From SIAJ01 sp036266155 (GTDB lineage Bacteria > Planctomycetota > Planctomycetia > Gemmatales > Gemmataceae), in NCBI GenBank assembly GCA_036266155.1, contig DATANR010000193.1, positions 1 through 58,778 on the forward strand: DNA of 58,778 nucleotides, in the 5' to 3' direction. The position numbers and the translations under genes are program-made. This document shows positions 42,541 through 52,150 of the stretch, one piece after another. Every line of letters starts with the position of its first letter. Position 1 is the stretch's first letter. The notes beneath the pieces are model-generated. The model did no database searches. It was not told the DNA's origin and saw nothing but the letters and a program-made list of their open reading frames with translations.

Positions 42541-43398
42541 CTAACCCTTTTTCGGAACTTTGGTGATCCTGGCTTTCCTCGTCTGGGGCTTCTTCGCCTG
42601 GTTCGCCTTCTTTGCAACTCTGGTCTTCTTCGGTTTCGCTGTGACATCGGTGCCGGCCGGTGTCGCCGGTGCATCGCCGATTTCGATGTCGAAGATGGCG
42701 CCCAGCTCGTCGGCCGCGATGGTTGGGGCGCTACACTTGGCGCCGGCGGGGCTCGTGGGGATTGCCTGTTCGATCAGTTCCAAATGATCGACGGCCCGCA
42801 ATACGAACAGCAACTCCGGCGAGGTATCGAGGCGGTTGCCGATGCCGTACATCACCGCCGCGATGTGCTTGCACATGCCTGCGTAGTCGGGGCAACTGCA
42901 ATTCATCTTGATTTCTTTTGGCTTCGGGAAGAGGCCTTGATCGCGGTTCGTCACCAACTCCATGACGGCCTTTGACAGCTTGCCTTGCAGCAATTCGACC
43001 AGCGTGCCGATCTTGCCGGCACACTGTTGTTTCAGCGCCGCCCAACTTGGCTTCGCATACGTGGCAATGTCGATTTCAACTTCGTACAGCTCCGATCCGC
43101 TGACAAGCGCTTTGATCTTGCCCTTCTCGATCTTCAAGTCGACCACCGAGCCGTTGCGAACATAGGTTCGCCCGCGAGGCAGGCGGTTGGAAAAATCGCT
43201 GTAGCTTTCGAGATTCGTGCACCACGCCTTGCCCCAGAAGGTTGCGGCGATGATTCGGCCATCAATGCGGACGGGCGAAACGGTTTGCCCGTTCTTGGTG
43301 CGCTTGGCAACCTCGCGCGCGGCCTGTGCTCGTCGTTGCACCACCGGGACGTAGGGGGCGAAACCCCCGTAATCGCCATATCCATAGCGCCAGCTCAT
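42541..43398 (-). CDS. SWIM zinc finger protein, partner of SNF2 helicase
   Basis: A 285-residue protein with a SWIM finger NCSCPDYAGMCKH (C167, C169, C176, H178). The N-terminal 160 residues (FWGKAWCTNLESYSDFSNRLPRGRTYVRNGSV) match the type of SWIM protein found beside bacterial SNF2 helicases. The C-terminal 40 residues are lysine/alanine-rich and resemble a histone-like nucleic-acid-binding tail. It begins 27 bases after the SNF2 gene stop in the same direction. A joint role in DNA or chromatin-like remodelling or repair is inferred. Confidence 0.9.
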   Translation of the reverse strand: MSWRYGYGDYGGFAPYVPVVQRRAQAAREVAKRTKNGQTVSPVRIDGRIIAATFWGKAWCTNLESYSDFSNRLPRGRTYVRNGSVVDLKIEKGKIKALVSGSELYEVEIDIATYAKPSWAALKQQCAGKIGTLVELLQGKLSKAVMELVTNRDQGLFPKPKEIKMNCSCPDYAGMCKHIAAVMYGIGNRLDTSPELLFVLRAVDHLELIEQAIPTSPAGAKCSAPTIAADELGAIFDIEIGDAPATPAGTDVTAKPKKTRVAKKANQAKKPQTRKARITKVPKKG

Positions 43399-43425
43399 CG
43401 GAGCATCCTCTACTCGGTCGATCGC

Positions 43426-46107
43426 TCACGCGTCCGCCGCCTGACGCAGATCGAGCTTCACGAATCGCAACAAAGTATCATTATCCATTTCCGTTAGCAA
43501 GGCTTCCCCGGAATCGCCTTCGCCGATCGCGTCCGCGGCGACCTGCACCTTGCGCGTAATCATCTCGTCGATGCGTTCCTCGACGGTGCCCCGACAGATG
43601 AACTTGTGAACGAGTACGTTCTTTTTCTGGCCGATGCGGAAGGCGCGGTCGGTCGCCTGATTCTCAATGGCCGGGTTCCACCAGCGATCGAAGTGAATCA
43701 CATGCGAGGCGGCCGTCAGGTTCAGGCCGGTGCCGCCTGCCTTGAGCGAGAGTACGAAGAACGGCGGTCCGTCCTCGCGCTGGAACTGGTCGACGAGTTC
43801 CTTCCGCTTCTTGACGCTTGTGCCACCGTGGAGCACTAGGCCCGAGCGGCCGAAGAGCGTGGCGAGGTATTCCGCCAGCGGCTCCGAGATTTCGCGGAAT
43901 TGCGTGAAGATCAGGACTTTTTCTTGCCGCGCCGCGATCTCCTCGGCGATCTCGGCGAGCCGGCGAAACTTGCCGCTGCGGTCGGCCACATAGTCGTTCG
44001 TCCCGGCCACCTGGGCAGGATGATTGCAGATTTGTTTGAGGCGCATCAGTTGCGCGAGCACGATGCCGCGCCGCTGGATGCCGTCGACCGCCTGAAGTTG
44101 TTCCGTGAGATCGTCGACCGCCTTTTGATAGAGAGCGGCTTGATGTTTGCTCAGCGTGCAAAAGGCTTTCAGTTCCGTCTTGTCCGGCAAGTCGGAGATC
44201 ACGCGCTTGTCGGTCTTGAGTCGCCGCAGGATGTACGGCCGCACGAGATTGCGCAACGGCTCAAACGACGGGGTCTCGGCGCCCTGCAACTGCTTGACGA
44301 AGCCGGAAAACTCCTTGCTCGTGCCGAGCAGGCCGGGGTTGAGGAAGTCGAACAGCGACCAAAGATCGGAGAGGCGGTTCTCGACGGGTGTGCCGGTCAT
44401 GGCGATGCGGCTGCTGGCCATGAGTTCCTTCACGGCTCGCGTCTGCTTGGTGCCCGAGTTCTTGATCGCCTGGGCCTCGTCGAGGATCGCCAGTCGCCAG
44501 CGATGCTTCTTCATCCACTCGGTGCGGACGAGCACGCCGTAAGTGGTGACGATCAAGTCAAAGTTGTCGGCCTGAGCGCTTGTCAAATCGGCCGTGTTTG
44601 CTTCCGAGGGATGCGCAACGGCGAACGAGATGGACGGAGCGAATTTCGCCAGCTCGGATTTCCAGTTCGCAATCAGCGAAGCCGGCACGACGAGGAGGCT
44701 GGCGCCTTTTTGCTTGTCGCGCTTGAGGTCGAGCAAGAGCGCGATGACCTGCACTGTCTTGCCGAGGCCCATGTCGTCGGCCAGGCAGGCGCCGAGGCCG
44801 AGGCGAACGACGAAGCGCAGCCAGGAGTAGCCCGTCCGCTGATAAGGGCGCAACTCGGCCTTCAGGTCCGCCGGTGCGGTCTCTTGCTGCGTTTCGGGCG
44901 AGCGCAGGCCGTTCAGAACGGCATCCAGCTCAGCGCCGGCGGTCAGGCCCGACCATTCGCGGATCGTCTCTTGCGTTTTGTCATCGTCCTCCTTCGTGAC
45001 ATCGGCCCCGGACAGGAGGCGCATGCCCTCGAAGAAGGAGATGCCTTCGTCGCGAACGTCGTTTTCGACGGTCTTCCAGTGATCGAGGGCCTGTTGGAGC
45101 TTCACCTTGTCGACTTCGACCCATTTGCCGCGCAGGGGAACGAGACCGCCGGCCGATTCCAAGAGTTGAGCGATTTCGTCGCGACCGAGCGTCTCGCCGT
45201 CGAGGCTCATTTGCACGGAGAAATCCAGCATCGCGTCGAGCCCGATGCTGGCTGAATTCTTGGTATTGACCTGCACGCTGACGCGCGGCCGCGTTGGTTT
45301 TTGGGCGTTCCACCAATCGGGCACGCGCACGATCAAGCCGCTCGATTCGAAGAGGGGGATCGCCCGGAGAAACTCGTAGGCCGTGCGCGGCGTCCAGGCG
45401 AGCGGCTGATAGATGTTGCCGGAATCGACGAGGTCGCGAATGAACTCAGACGATTCGGCGGCTTTGGACACCGGCAACAGAAGGTTGAGCATCGCCTCGC
45501 GTTTCTGCTCACCGGCATATTGCTGAAGGGCTCGACCGAGCGGCTCGTGCTTGACCTTGCCCTGGGCCGTCAAACCATTGGCAAACGTGGCGAGGAACGC
45601 GAACGGATGTTGCGGGTCGCGCTTGTTCTCGGCCAGGTGGAAGGTGACGCGGCCGACGAATCGCCATTGCGGATTGCGCTCGCGTAAATAGCTCTGCGCG
45701 CCTCCCGGATGCTTGGCGACGTCGTCGCGCACGAGGGTGTCGAGATCGTGCCACCAACCGGCGAGGACATCCGGAGTCAAATACTCCAGCCCGGTCATCG
45801 GCGGGGCCTGGAGGACGGCCCGTTCGAACTCCGCTGCGGGCGGCAGCAGCTCGGGAATAGCCGCGCCCGGTTCGGCGGTGACATTCTTGCAAAGGGTCGT
45901 CAGGTAGAGCCGGGCAACCGAGCGGGCGAAGTCGAATGAGGGCGGCAACACGGCATCGACATCATTGATCGCGGAGTCGAGCATCCCACGGGCGGCGCTC
46001 TCCGCATAAGCGTTCAGCAGTTTGGGCGGCAGCTTGCGCTCTGGCCCCTCATCGGCCATCTCACGGACGAGAAGATGTCCCCGCGGCGTGATCGTCAGAT
46101 CGTGCAT
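43426..46107 (-). CDS. SNF2-family DEAD/DEAH helicase
   Basis: An 893-residue SNF2 ATPase. The N-terminal half is the bacterial SNF2-associated domain (SVQVNTKNSASIGLDAMLDF). The motor spans about 420-880: motif I ADDMGLGKTVQ (near 447), motif II ILDEAQAIKN (near 542), motif III MTGTPVENRLSDLWSLFDF, motif V SLKAGGTGLNLTAASHVIH and motif VI ATDRAFRIGQ. The protein should translocate on double-stranded DNA and displace proteins, or act with RNA polymerase like HepA. It is the first gene of a two-gene operon with the SWIM protein. Confidence 0.95.
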   Translation of the reverse strand: MHDLTITPRGHLLVREMADEGPERKLPPKLLNAYAESAARGMLDSAINDVDAVLPPSFDFARSVARLYLTTLCKNVTAEPGAAIPELLPPAAEFERAVLQAPPMTGLEYLTPDVLAGWWHDLDTLVRDDVAKHPGGAQSYLRERNPQWRFVGRVTFHLAENKRDPQHPFAFLATFANGLTAQGKVKHEPLGRALQQYAGEQKREAMLNLLLPVSKAAESSEFIRDLVDSGNIYQPLAWTPRTAYEFLRAIPLFESSGLIVRVPDWWNAQKPTRPRVSVQVNTKNSASIGLDAMLDFSVQMSLDGETLGRDEIAQLLESAGGLVPLRGKWVEVDKVKLQQALDHWKTVENDVRDEGISFFEGMRLLSGADVTKEDDDKTQETIREWSGLTAGAELDAVLNGLRSPETQQETAPADLKAELRPYQRTGYSWLRFVVRLGLGACLADDMGLGKTVQVIALLLDLKRDKQKGASLLVVPASLIANWKSELAKFAPSISFAVAHPSEANTADLTSAQADNFDLIVTTYGVLVRTEWMKKHRWRLAILDEAQAIKNSGTKQTRAVKELMASSRIAMTGTPVENRLSDLWSLFDFLNPGLLGTSKEFSGFVKQLQGAETPSFEPLRNLVRPYILRRLKTDKRVISDLPDKTELKAFCTLSKHQAALYQKAVDDLTEQLQAVDGIQRRGIVLAQLMRLKQICNHPAQVAGTNDYVADRSGKFRRLAEIAEEIAARQEKVLIFTQFREISEPLAEYLATLFGRSGLVLHGGTSVKKRKELVDQFQREDGPPFFVLSLKAGGTGLNLTAASHVIHFDRWWNPAIENQATDRAFRIGQKKNVLVHKFICRGTVEERIDEMITRKVQVAADAIGEGDSGEALLTEMDNDTLLRFVKLDLRQAADA

Positions 46108-46482
46108 GATTCGGTTAGCTTGGGCGGTCTACACAAGCTCAGTTTAGCGATGGGCCATGGATGCCGAACACCGGTAGGTTCGAGCAACTTTGGGAATCCA
46201 AAACGCCGTGGAACTCGTCTATCTCATGACGCCGCCGACAGCCGCCCAGCGGCCGCGACGGTCAATTGATGCCACAACGTGATGCGAGTCAGCATTTAAC
46301 GAAAATTCGGGGCAATCCGCGCCGGTAATCCATGACGTTGCTCAACATTTCCGCTTTTGCGGGTAGTAGCCAGGGGGCAGCCGCGCTAAAATGGTGGAGC
46401 GCGCCCGCTTTGGCGGGCGCGTGGCGATTACTTGCATAGCCCTCAATACGCACTCCTCCGCTTAAAAAGACGAGCCAAGACC
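46108..46482. other. Divergent promoter region with a GC hairpin
   Basis: About 375 bases between the SNF2 gene (minus) and the surface protein gene (plus). The only strong structure is CGCGCCCGC (46400-46408) pairing with GCGGGCGCG (46413-46421) around a TTTG loop, 62 bases upstream of the surface-protein ATG. It would lie in the leader transcript. Confidence 0.5.
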
Positions 46483-49400
46483 ATGCGCCGGACCAATCCG
46501 CTGATCCGCCCGATCGTTTCGTCGCGCCGTCCGAAGCGGACTACTTTACGGGTGGAAAGCCTGGAAGGCCGCGAGGTTCCGTCCGTGGCGTCGGGCACCC
46601 TTTTCCGGGACATTAACGGCGATGGCCTGCGTCAGAACACCGACCCCTTGCTTGCGGGCGTAACCGTTCAGATTTTCGACGGCGACACCCAAGTCGGCAC
46701 GACGACCACGTTGATCAATGGCACGTATTCATTCCGTAGTTTGGCTGCCTCGACCGATTACCAGATTCGGATCGACTTGACCCAAGCCAAGTTGTCCGGA
46801 TTCATTCCGACCCCCATGGACCAGGGCGACGACGACACCATCGATTCGGACGCCGATTACGACGCCGATAACCATCTCGCCACGATTGACCTCACCACCG
46901 ACGACGCCGGGGTCGCAACGCAATCATTCGACGCCGGCTTCACGTCGGCGACGGCGAACCTGACGCTGGGCGGCCAGGTGTACAACGACGCGGACAACAG
47001 CGGCACCTTCGACGACGGCGAATCCGGAATCGCAGGGGTATCCGTCGCGTTGATCGGCGGCACCTCGGACACGGTTCAGGCGACTGCGTTTACCGATGCC
47101 GACGGCAAATACTCCTTCTCGGGTCTGACCGCGGGCGACTACCGTGTCCGCCTGGCGGGGATCAATTTCAGCGGGTCGGGCAAGCTCGCGGGCCTGCAGC
47201 CGAGCAGTGATCCCAGCACCGATCCGAACGACGACGTAACGGGCGACAGCAACGGCCAGGCGGACGGCACCCTCGGTAGCGGCGGCACCGTAGTCACCGG
47301 GCCGATCACTCTTTCCGCCGGCGACGAGCCGACCGACGATGGCGACACGAATCCCAATACGAACCTGTCGCTCGATTTTGGCATGACCGGCCAGAGCACC
47401 GGTGGCGGCACCGGGACCGGCTCGGCGTCGCTCGCGGGCCGCGTGTTCCTGGATTACAACAACAACGGCACGGCCGACGGGCCCGACGGCGGCATGAGCG
47501 GCGTGACGGTCACGCTGACCGGCGGCGACTTAAGCGCACCGGTCATTAAGCAGACCGCGGTCGACGGCTCCTTCAGCTTCACGGGCCTGAATGCCGGGAC
47601 GTACACAATCACCGAAACGCAGCCGACGTCGCCGGCCAATCGATCCGGTAAATCGACGGCGGGCACGGCGAACGGCAGCACCGCAACGGCGAACGTCATC
47701 AGCGGCATCACGTTAGCCGCGAGCACCGCGGCGACGGGCTACGCCTTCGCCGAGGTGCCGCTCGTCAACACCAGCGGCAATGTGTTTGTCGACGGCAATT
47801 TGAACGGCTCGTTCGATAACGGCGAGACCGGCATCAATGGTGTGACCGTCACGCTGAGCGGCACGAACGTCATCGACGGCGCCATCACGCCGATCACGGC
47901 CAAGACCGATGCGCAAGGGGCCTATTCGTTCGCCGGCCTGACGCCGGGCACTTACACCATCACGGAAACGCAGCCGACGGGGTACACGGACGCACAACTG
48001 CAAAATGGCATCCCCGCAGGCACGATTGGCACGAACAAGTTCACCAATATCGACCTGACCTCGGCCGCGAGCCTCGGCGGCTACAACTTCGGCGAAGTCG
48101 CGAATTCGACGCCGAACACGTCGAGCATCGCCGGCAAGGTCTTCGTCGACAACAACGGCAACGGCACGCAGGATTCGGACGACACAGGGATCGCCGGCGT
48201 CACCATTCACTTGACCGGCACGCCGACCGTCGGCGCCGCCGTCGACAAGACGACCACGACCGGCTCCGACGGATCGTTCTCGTTCACGGGTCTCGCGGCC
48301 GGCGTTTACGCGATCGAGGAGACCCAGCCGAGCGGCAATCCCGATGGCATCGAGACGCTGGGCTCGGCGGGCGGCAACAAGGCGGTCAACGACAAGTTCA
48401 GCGCCATCACGTTGACTGCTGACGATCCGGCGACCGGCTATCTGTTCGCGGAAAGACCCTCGACCACGACGCCGACAGGGAACGCGACCAGCAATCTGCT
48501 TCCGCAGTTGACGGTCAGCGCCCACACGGCCGCGCCGGGCACGACGGTCGTGATTACCGCGTCGATCAAGAATCAAGGCACGGCGTCGGCAGCCGCTACC
48601 ACGGCCAATGTCGCACTCGGCGGCCTCCAATTCGTTTCCGCCACGTCAGGCGACTACAACGCGACGACGCGGGCCTGGACGGTCGGCGACCTGGCCGCCG
48701 GCGCCACGGCGACGATTGAGATCACCGCACGTGTTCCAGCCGCAGGATCGTTCGTTCCGGCCGTGCGTATCACGTCGTCGACTCCGGCGATGGCCGCGTC
48801 AGCAAACCACCTGGCATCCGCGACCGTGGCGGCGAGTGCTAGTCCTGTCGTCAATCCAGTCGTCACTGTCTCCAGTGCGCCGAAGCGCTGGTTCCTCTCG
48901 TCAAGCTACTTCGGTCCAACCCGTACGGCGCCGGTAGTGACACCGACACCAACGCCGGCGCCGACCGTCAATCCGCCGGAAACGCCGACGATCGCGCTCG
49001 CGACGGCTTCGGACACGGGCACCGTCGGCGATAATTCAACGAGCCTGGCTTCCGTTACCTTGAACGGCACGACCTCCCCCGGCGCCACTGTCCGGCTCGT
49101 CGGCCGCACAACGACGACGACGGCCGACTCCGCGGGTGCGTATAGCTTCGCGGGCGTGCCGCTGACCACTGGCGTTAACAACGTCACCATTCGCGTCGCC
49201 AACGCGGGCGGCACGAACTCGAAGACCACGACGATCACGCGCATCGATTCACCGCCGACCGCGCCGACGCTGACCCTCGCGGCCGCGTCGGACACGGGCA
49301 CCGTCGGCGACGGCTCGACGAGTCTGGCCACGGTGATCCTCACCGGTACGACGACGGCCGGCGCCGGCGTTACGCTCATTGAGACTGGCGCAACGACCAC

Positions 49401-50430
49401 GGCCAACGCCTCGGGCACCTTCACGTTCACCGGCGTCGCGCTGACGATGGGCGCCAACACCTTCACGGCCAAGGCGACCAATGGCGGCGGCACGACGACC
49501 GGAACGGCAACCACGATCATGCGCGTCGCGGGTTCGACCAATGCGGCGCCGACCGTCAAGACGGCCCTGAGCCCCGTCACCACATCCGCCGGCGGCTCCA
49601 AGACTATCGATTTGGCCGGCTCCTTCGACGACGCGGACATCACCGACACCCTGGTCAAATTCGATACATCGGCCGGGAACGTGAACATCGAGTTGTTCGA
49701 CAAGCAGGCGCCGAAGACGGTGGCCAACTTCCTCAACTACGTAAACTCCGGCAAGTACACGAACTCGATCTTCCATCGCTCGGCCAGCAGTGCCGGTGTG
49801 CCGTTCGTGCTCCAAGGCGGCGGGTTCGCCTTCCAGCCCGCCTCAAGCACGATCACGACCATCGCGACTGATCCCGCCGTACAGAACGAGCCGGATGCGG
49901 TGAACCGCTCGAACCTCAAGGGCACGCTCGCGATGGCCAAGCTCGGCGGCGACCCGAACAGCGCGACCGACCAGTTCTTCTTCAACCTCGGCAACAATTC
50001 GGCCAACCTCGACAACCAGAACGGCGGCTTCACGGTCTTCGGCAAGGTCGTGTCCGCGGCCGACCAGGCGGTGATCGACACGCTGGCCGCGTTGCCCACA
50101 AAGAACGAAAGTGCGGCACCGGGCCTGTCCGCGAGCCAAAAGAGTGCGTTCGGCGAGATCCCACTCCAGAACTACACGGGCACGAATTTCCCGACCGACA
50201 CGACCAAGGCCAATTACGCGATCATCAACGGCGTCACGATCACGCAACAGACAGAAGCGTTGACATATTCGATCGTCAGCAACTCGACGCCGACCGTGGC
50301 CACCGCGTCGATCATCAACAACCGCCTCACGATCCAGGGCGTTGCGAGCGGCCAGACGACCGTGACCATCCGCGCGACGGACAAGGCCGGAGCCCACGTC
50401 GACACGACCGTGACCGTGACGGTTTCATAG
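46483..50430 (+). CDS. Large surface protein: SdrD-B repeats, Ig-like repeats and a cyclophilin domain
   Basis: A 1315-residue protein from ATG 46483 (TTG 46432 is less likely). A basic N-terminus leads into LRVESLEGREVPS (22-34), the planctomycete exoprotein motif. Five SdrD-B/Cna-B-like domains follow (about 38-140, 160-302, 316-425, 431-542, 547-661; for example NDADNSGTFDDGESGIAGV and FSFTGLAAGVY), then a DUF11/CARDB-like domain (670-780), two Ig-like repeats (831-920, 926-1016; both start ATASDTGTVGD or similar), a cyclophilin-type peptidyl-prolyl isomerase domain (about 1053-1223; FDTSAGNVNIELFDKQAPKT, NSIFHRS, GTLAMAKLGGDPNSATDQFF) and an Ig-like end. The isomerase core residues FHR and QFF are kept, so it may be active outside the cell. 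Confidence 0.93.
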   Translation: MRRTNPLIRPIVSSRRPKRTTLRVESLEGREVPSVASGTLFRDINGDGLRQNTDPLLAGVTVQIFDGDTQVGTTTTLINGTYSFRSLAASTDYQIRIDLTQAKLSGFIPTPMDQGDDDTIDSDADYDADNHLATIDLTTDDAGVATQSFDAGFTSATANLTLGGQVYNDADNSGTFDDGESGIAGVSVALIGGTSDTVQATAFTDADGKYSFSGLTAGDYRVRLAGINFSGSGKLAGLQPSSDPSTDPNDDVTGDSNGQADGTLGSGGTVVTGPITLSAGDEPTDDGDTNPNTNLSLDFGMTGQSTGGGTGTGSASLAGRVFLDYNNNGTADGPDGGMSGVTVTLTGGDLSAPVIKQTAVDGSFSFTGLNAGTYTITETQPTSPANRSGKSTAGTANGSTATANVISGITLAASTAATGYAFAEVPLVNTSGNVFVDGNLNGSFDNGETGINGVTVTLSGTNVIDGAITPITAKTDAQGAYSFAGLTPGTYTITETQPTGYTDAQLQNGIPAGTIGTNKFTNIDLTSAASLGGYNFGEVANSTPNTSSIAGKVFVDNNGNGTQDSDDTGIAGVTIHLTGTPTVGAAVDKTTTTGSDGSFSFTGLAAGVYAIEETQPSGNPDGIETLGSAGGNKAVNDKFSAITLTADDPATGYLFAERPSTTTPTGNATSNLLPQLTVSAHTAAPGTTVVITASIKNQGTASAAATTANVALGGLQFVSATSGDYNATTRAWTVGDLAAGATATIEITARVPAAGSFVPAVRITSSTPAMAASANHLASATVAASASPVVNPVVTVSSAPKRWFLSSSYFGPTRTAPVVTPTPTPAPTVNPPETPTIALATASDTGTVGDNSTSLASVTLNGTTSPGATVRLVGRTTTTTADSAGAYSFAGVPLTTGVNNVTIRVANAGGTNSKTTTITRIDSPPTAPTLTLAAASDTGTVGDGSTSLATVILTGTTTAGAGVTLIETGATTTANASGTFTFTGVALTMGANTFTAKATNGGGTTTGTATTIMRVAGSTNAAPTVKTALSPVTTSAGGSKTIDLAGSFDDADITDTLVKFDTSAGNVNIELFDKQAPKTVANFLNYVNSGKYTNSIFHRSASSAGVPFVLQGGGFAFQPASSTITTIATDPAVQNEPDAVNRSNLKGTLAMAKLGGDPNSATDQFFFNLGNNSANLDNQNGGFTVFGKVVSAADQAVIDTLAALPTKNESAAPGLSASQKSAFGEIPLQNYTGTNFPTDTTKANYAIINGVTITQQTEALTYSIVSNSTPTVATASIINNRLTIQGVASGQTTVTIRATDKAGAHVDTTVTVTVS

Positions 50431-50450
50431 GGCGGCGTCGGTGACATAGA

Positions 50451-50483
50451 ATGACGGCCTCACCTAACCGTCGAGGCCGTCAT
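50451..50483 (+). promoter_or_regulatory. Hairpin covering the ribosome-binding site and start codon of the next gene
   Basis: ATGACGGCCTC (50451-50461) pairs perfectly with GAGGCCGTCAT (50473-50483) around an 11-base loop. The right arm contains the GAGG ribosome-binding site and the first two bases of the ATG at 50482, so folding would hide both. It also lies 20 bases after the stop of the surface-protein gene and could serve as its terminator, though no T-run follows. Confidence 0.65.
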
Positions 50484-51366
50484 GCGTTCTCCCATCCTAA
50501 CTGCCATTCTCCTTTTCACCGCGTCGTCGACATTCGCCGCCGACGCCGACTTCAAGCTCAATCTTCGCTCGCGCACCGAAGCCGACGGCAAATTCACAAT
50601 CACCACAAAGGAACAAGCCTGGCCCGTGACGCAGACGGCAATCATCGTCTGCGATATGTGGGACGCGCATCACTGCCTGAACGCCGTCCGTCGCGAGGAG
50701 GAACTCGTGCCGCGGATGAACGAGTTCTTGATGAAGGCCCGCGAGCAGGGGGCATTCATCATTCACGCGCCGTCGAGTTGCATGGCCCCGTATAAGGATC
50801 ACCCGGCCCGCAAGCGCGCGATGGAGGCGCCGGACGGGAAGAACCTGCCCAAGGACATCGGCGAGTGGTGCAAGAAGATCCCGTCCGAAGAGAAGGGCGT
50901 CTACCCGATCGACCAGTCCGACGGCGGCGAGGACGACGACGCGGTCGAACATGCCGAATGGCATGCCAAGCTCAAAGCGATGGGCCGCAATCCCAAGGCA
51001 CCGTGGAAGAGCCAGCATGCCGGCATCACGATCAAGGATGAGGACGCGATCAGCGACTCCGGCGTCGAGATCTGGAATCTGCTCGAAGTTCGCAAGATCG
51101 ACCAGGTGCTGCTGGTCGGCGTGCACACGAACATGTGCGTCCTCGGCCGACCGTTCGGTTTGCGGCAGATGGCGAAGAACGGCAAGAAGGTTGCCCTCGT
51201 CCGCGACCTGACGGACACCATGTACAACCCGCAGATGCCGCCCAAGGTCAGCCACTTTGAAGGTACGCGGTTGATCGTCGAGCACATCGAAAAATTCGTC
51301 TGCCCGACGATCACGTCCGATCAGATCGCCGGCGGTAAGGAGTTCAAGTTCAAGGGGGATAAGTAA
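50482..51366 (+). CDS. Secreted isochorismatase-like cysteine hydrolase
   Basis: A 294-residue protein with signal peptide MRSPILTAILLFTASSTFA. Isochorismatase-fold residues are D58 in VCDMWDAHHC (catalytic Asp), a lysine in the middle region and the nucleophile C219 in VHTNMCVLGRPFGL. The loop between about 105 and 165 (EWCKKIPSEEKGVYPIDQSDGGEDDD) is longer than in nicotinamidase. Exported members of this kind are frequent in planctomycetes; the substrate is unknown. Its translation start is buried in a perfect 11-bp stem. Confidence 0.9.
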   Translation: MRSPILTAILLFTASSTFAADADFKLNLRSRTEADGKFTITTKEQAWPVTQTAIIVCDMWDAHHCLNAVRREEELVPRMNEFLMKAREQGAFIIHAPSSCMAPYKDHPARKRAMEAPDGKNLPKDIGEWCKKIPSEEKGVYPIDQSDGGEDDDAVEHAEWHAKLKAMGRNPKAPWKSQHAGITIKDEDAISDSGVEIWNLLEVRKIDQVLLVGVHTNMCVLGRPFGLRQMAKNGKKVALVRDLTDTMYNPQMPPKVSHFEGTRLIVEHIEKFVCPTITSDQIAGGKEFKFKGDK

Positions 51367-51476
51367 TTTCTTTCACGTAGCTTGTCGGGAGGGCCGTGCA
51401 AAGTAGATGTTCTTCCCGACAGCAACGAGCACCGTTATCATGAAGAAAGACCTATGGTGGCCATGAGGATTAGATC

Positions 51477-51755
51477 ATGCCAACGACGCAGACCCCAAGC
51501 GATCGCCTCGCCGATGAGGCTCGTCGCGGCCAAGAGGCCTTTGATCAGTTCGTCAAACCAAACCTTCGGCCTGAGGACGACGGCAAGTTTGTCGCGGTCG
51601 ATATTCAGTCGGGCAAATACGAGATTGATGCCGACGATTACCAGGCAACGGAGCGATTAGCTGTTCGCATTCCGAACGCCCGAATTTGGCTGTTGCGAGC
51701 TGGATATCCGACAACTCACCGCATCGTTCGAATCGCCAATGGTAACGCGACATGA
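51477..51755 (+). CDS. Small hypothetical protein paired with an aspartic protease
   Basis: A 92-residue protein, ATG at 51477 with GAGG nine bases upstream. The N-terminal half is helical and charged; the second half (GKFVAVDIQSGKYEIDADDYQATERL and AGYPTTHRIVRI) looks like a small beta domain. Its stop overlaps the start of the protease gene by four bases, so the products are made together. Similar two-gene pairs occur in cyanobacteria and planctomycetes (from memory); an antitoxin-like or chaperone role cannot be decided. Confidence 0.7.
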   Translation: MPTTQTPSDRLADEARRGQEAFDQFVKPNLRPEDDGKFVAVDIQSGKYEIDADDYQATERLAVRIPNARIWLLRAGYPTTHRIVRIANGNAT

Positions 51756-52126
51756 TGCAGGGTAGTGTGAACGCCCGTTTGGAGGCCAAGTTTCGGCTGA
51801 CTCTGATCGGCCCGACGGGAATCCGGCAGGATGTTGATGCCGTGATTGACACGGGATTCACTGGATCTTTGACAATGCCGACGCCCGTGATTGCGGCCCT
51901 GGCGCTGGTCCGGCGATCCAGCGGCACTGCGACTTTGGGGGACGGTTCCACCTGCAACTACGACAACTTCGCTGCTGAAGTCGAATGGGGCGGGATTGCA
52001 CGTGGCGTGGTAGTGTCAGCAATCGGCAACGAGGTATTGATCGGCATGACGCTTCTTACCGGCCATAGGCTGATCGTGGACGTCGAGGATGCCGGCTCAG
52101 TTGAAGTGCGACCCCTGCGGCCCTGA
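51752..52126 (+). CDS. Clan AA (retropepsin-like) aspartic protease
   Basis: A 124-residue protein with the single-copy aspartic protease active site DAVIDTGFTGSLTMP (about 28-42), as in retropepsins, which work as homodimers. The C-terminal ALAL...VVSAIGNEVLIGMTLLTGHRLIVD is the conserved ALxG...LLGxxxL region of bacterial clan AA members. No signal peptide. It overlaps the upstream small gene by ATGA. The substrate is unknown. Confidence 0.85.
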   Translation: MMQGSVNARLEAKFRLTLIGPTGIRQDVDAVIDTGFTGSLTMPTPVIAALALVRRSSGTATLGDGSTCNYDNFAAEVEWGGIARGVVVSAIGNEVLIGMTLLTGHRLIVDVEDAGSVEVRPLRP

Positions 52127-52150
52127 AATGTTAGCGGGCCTGGATTTGCC

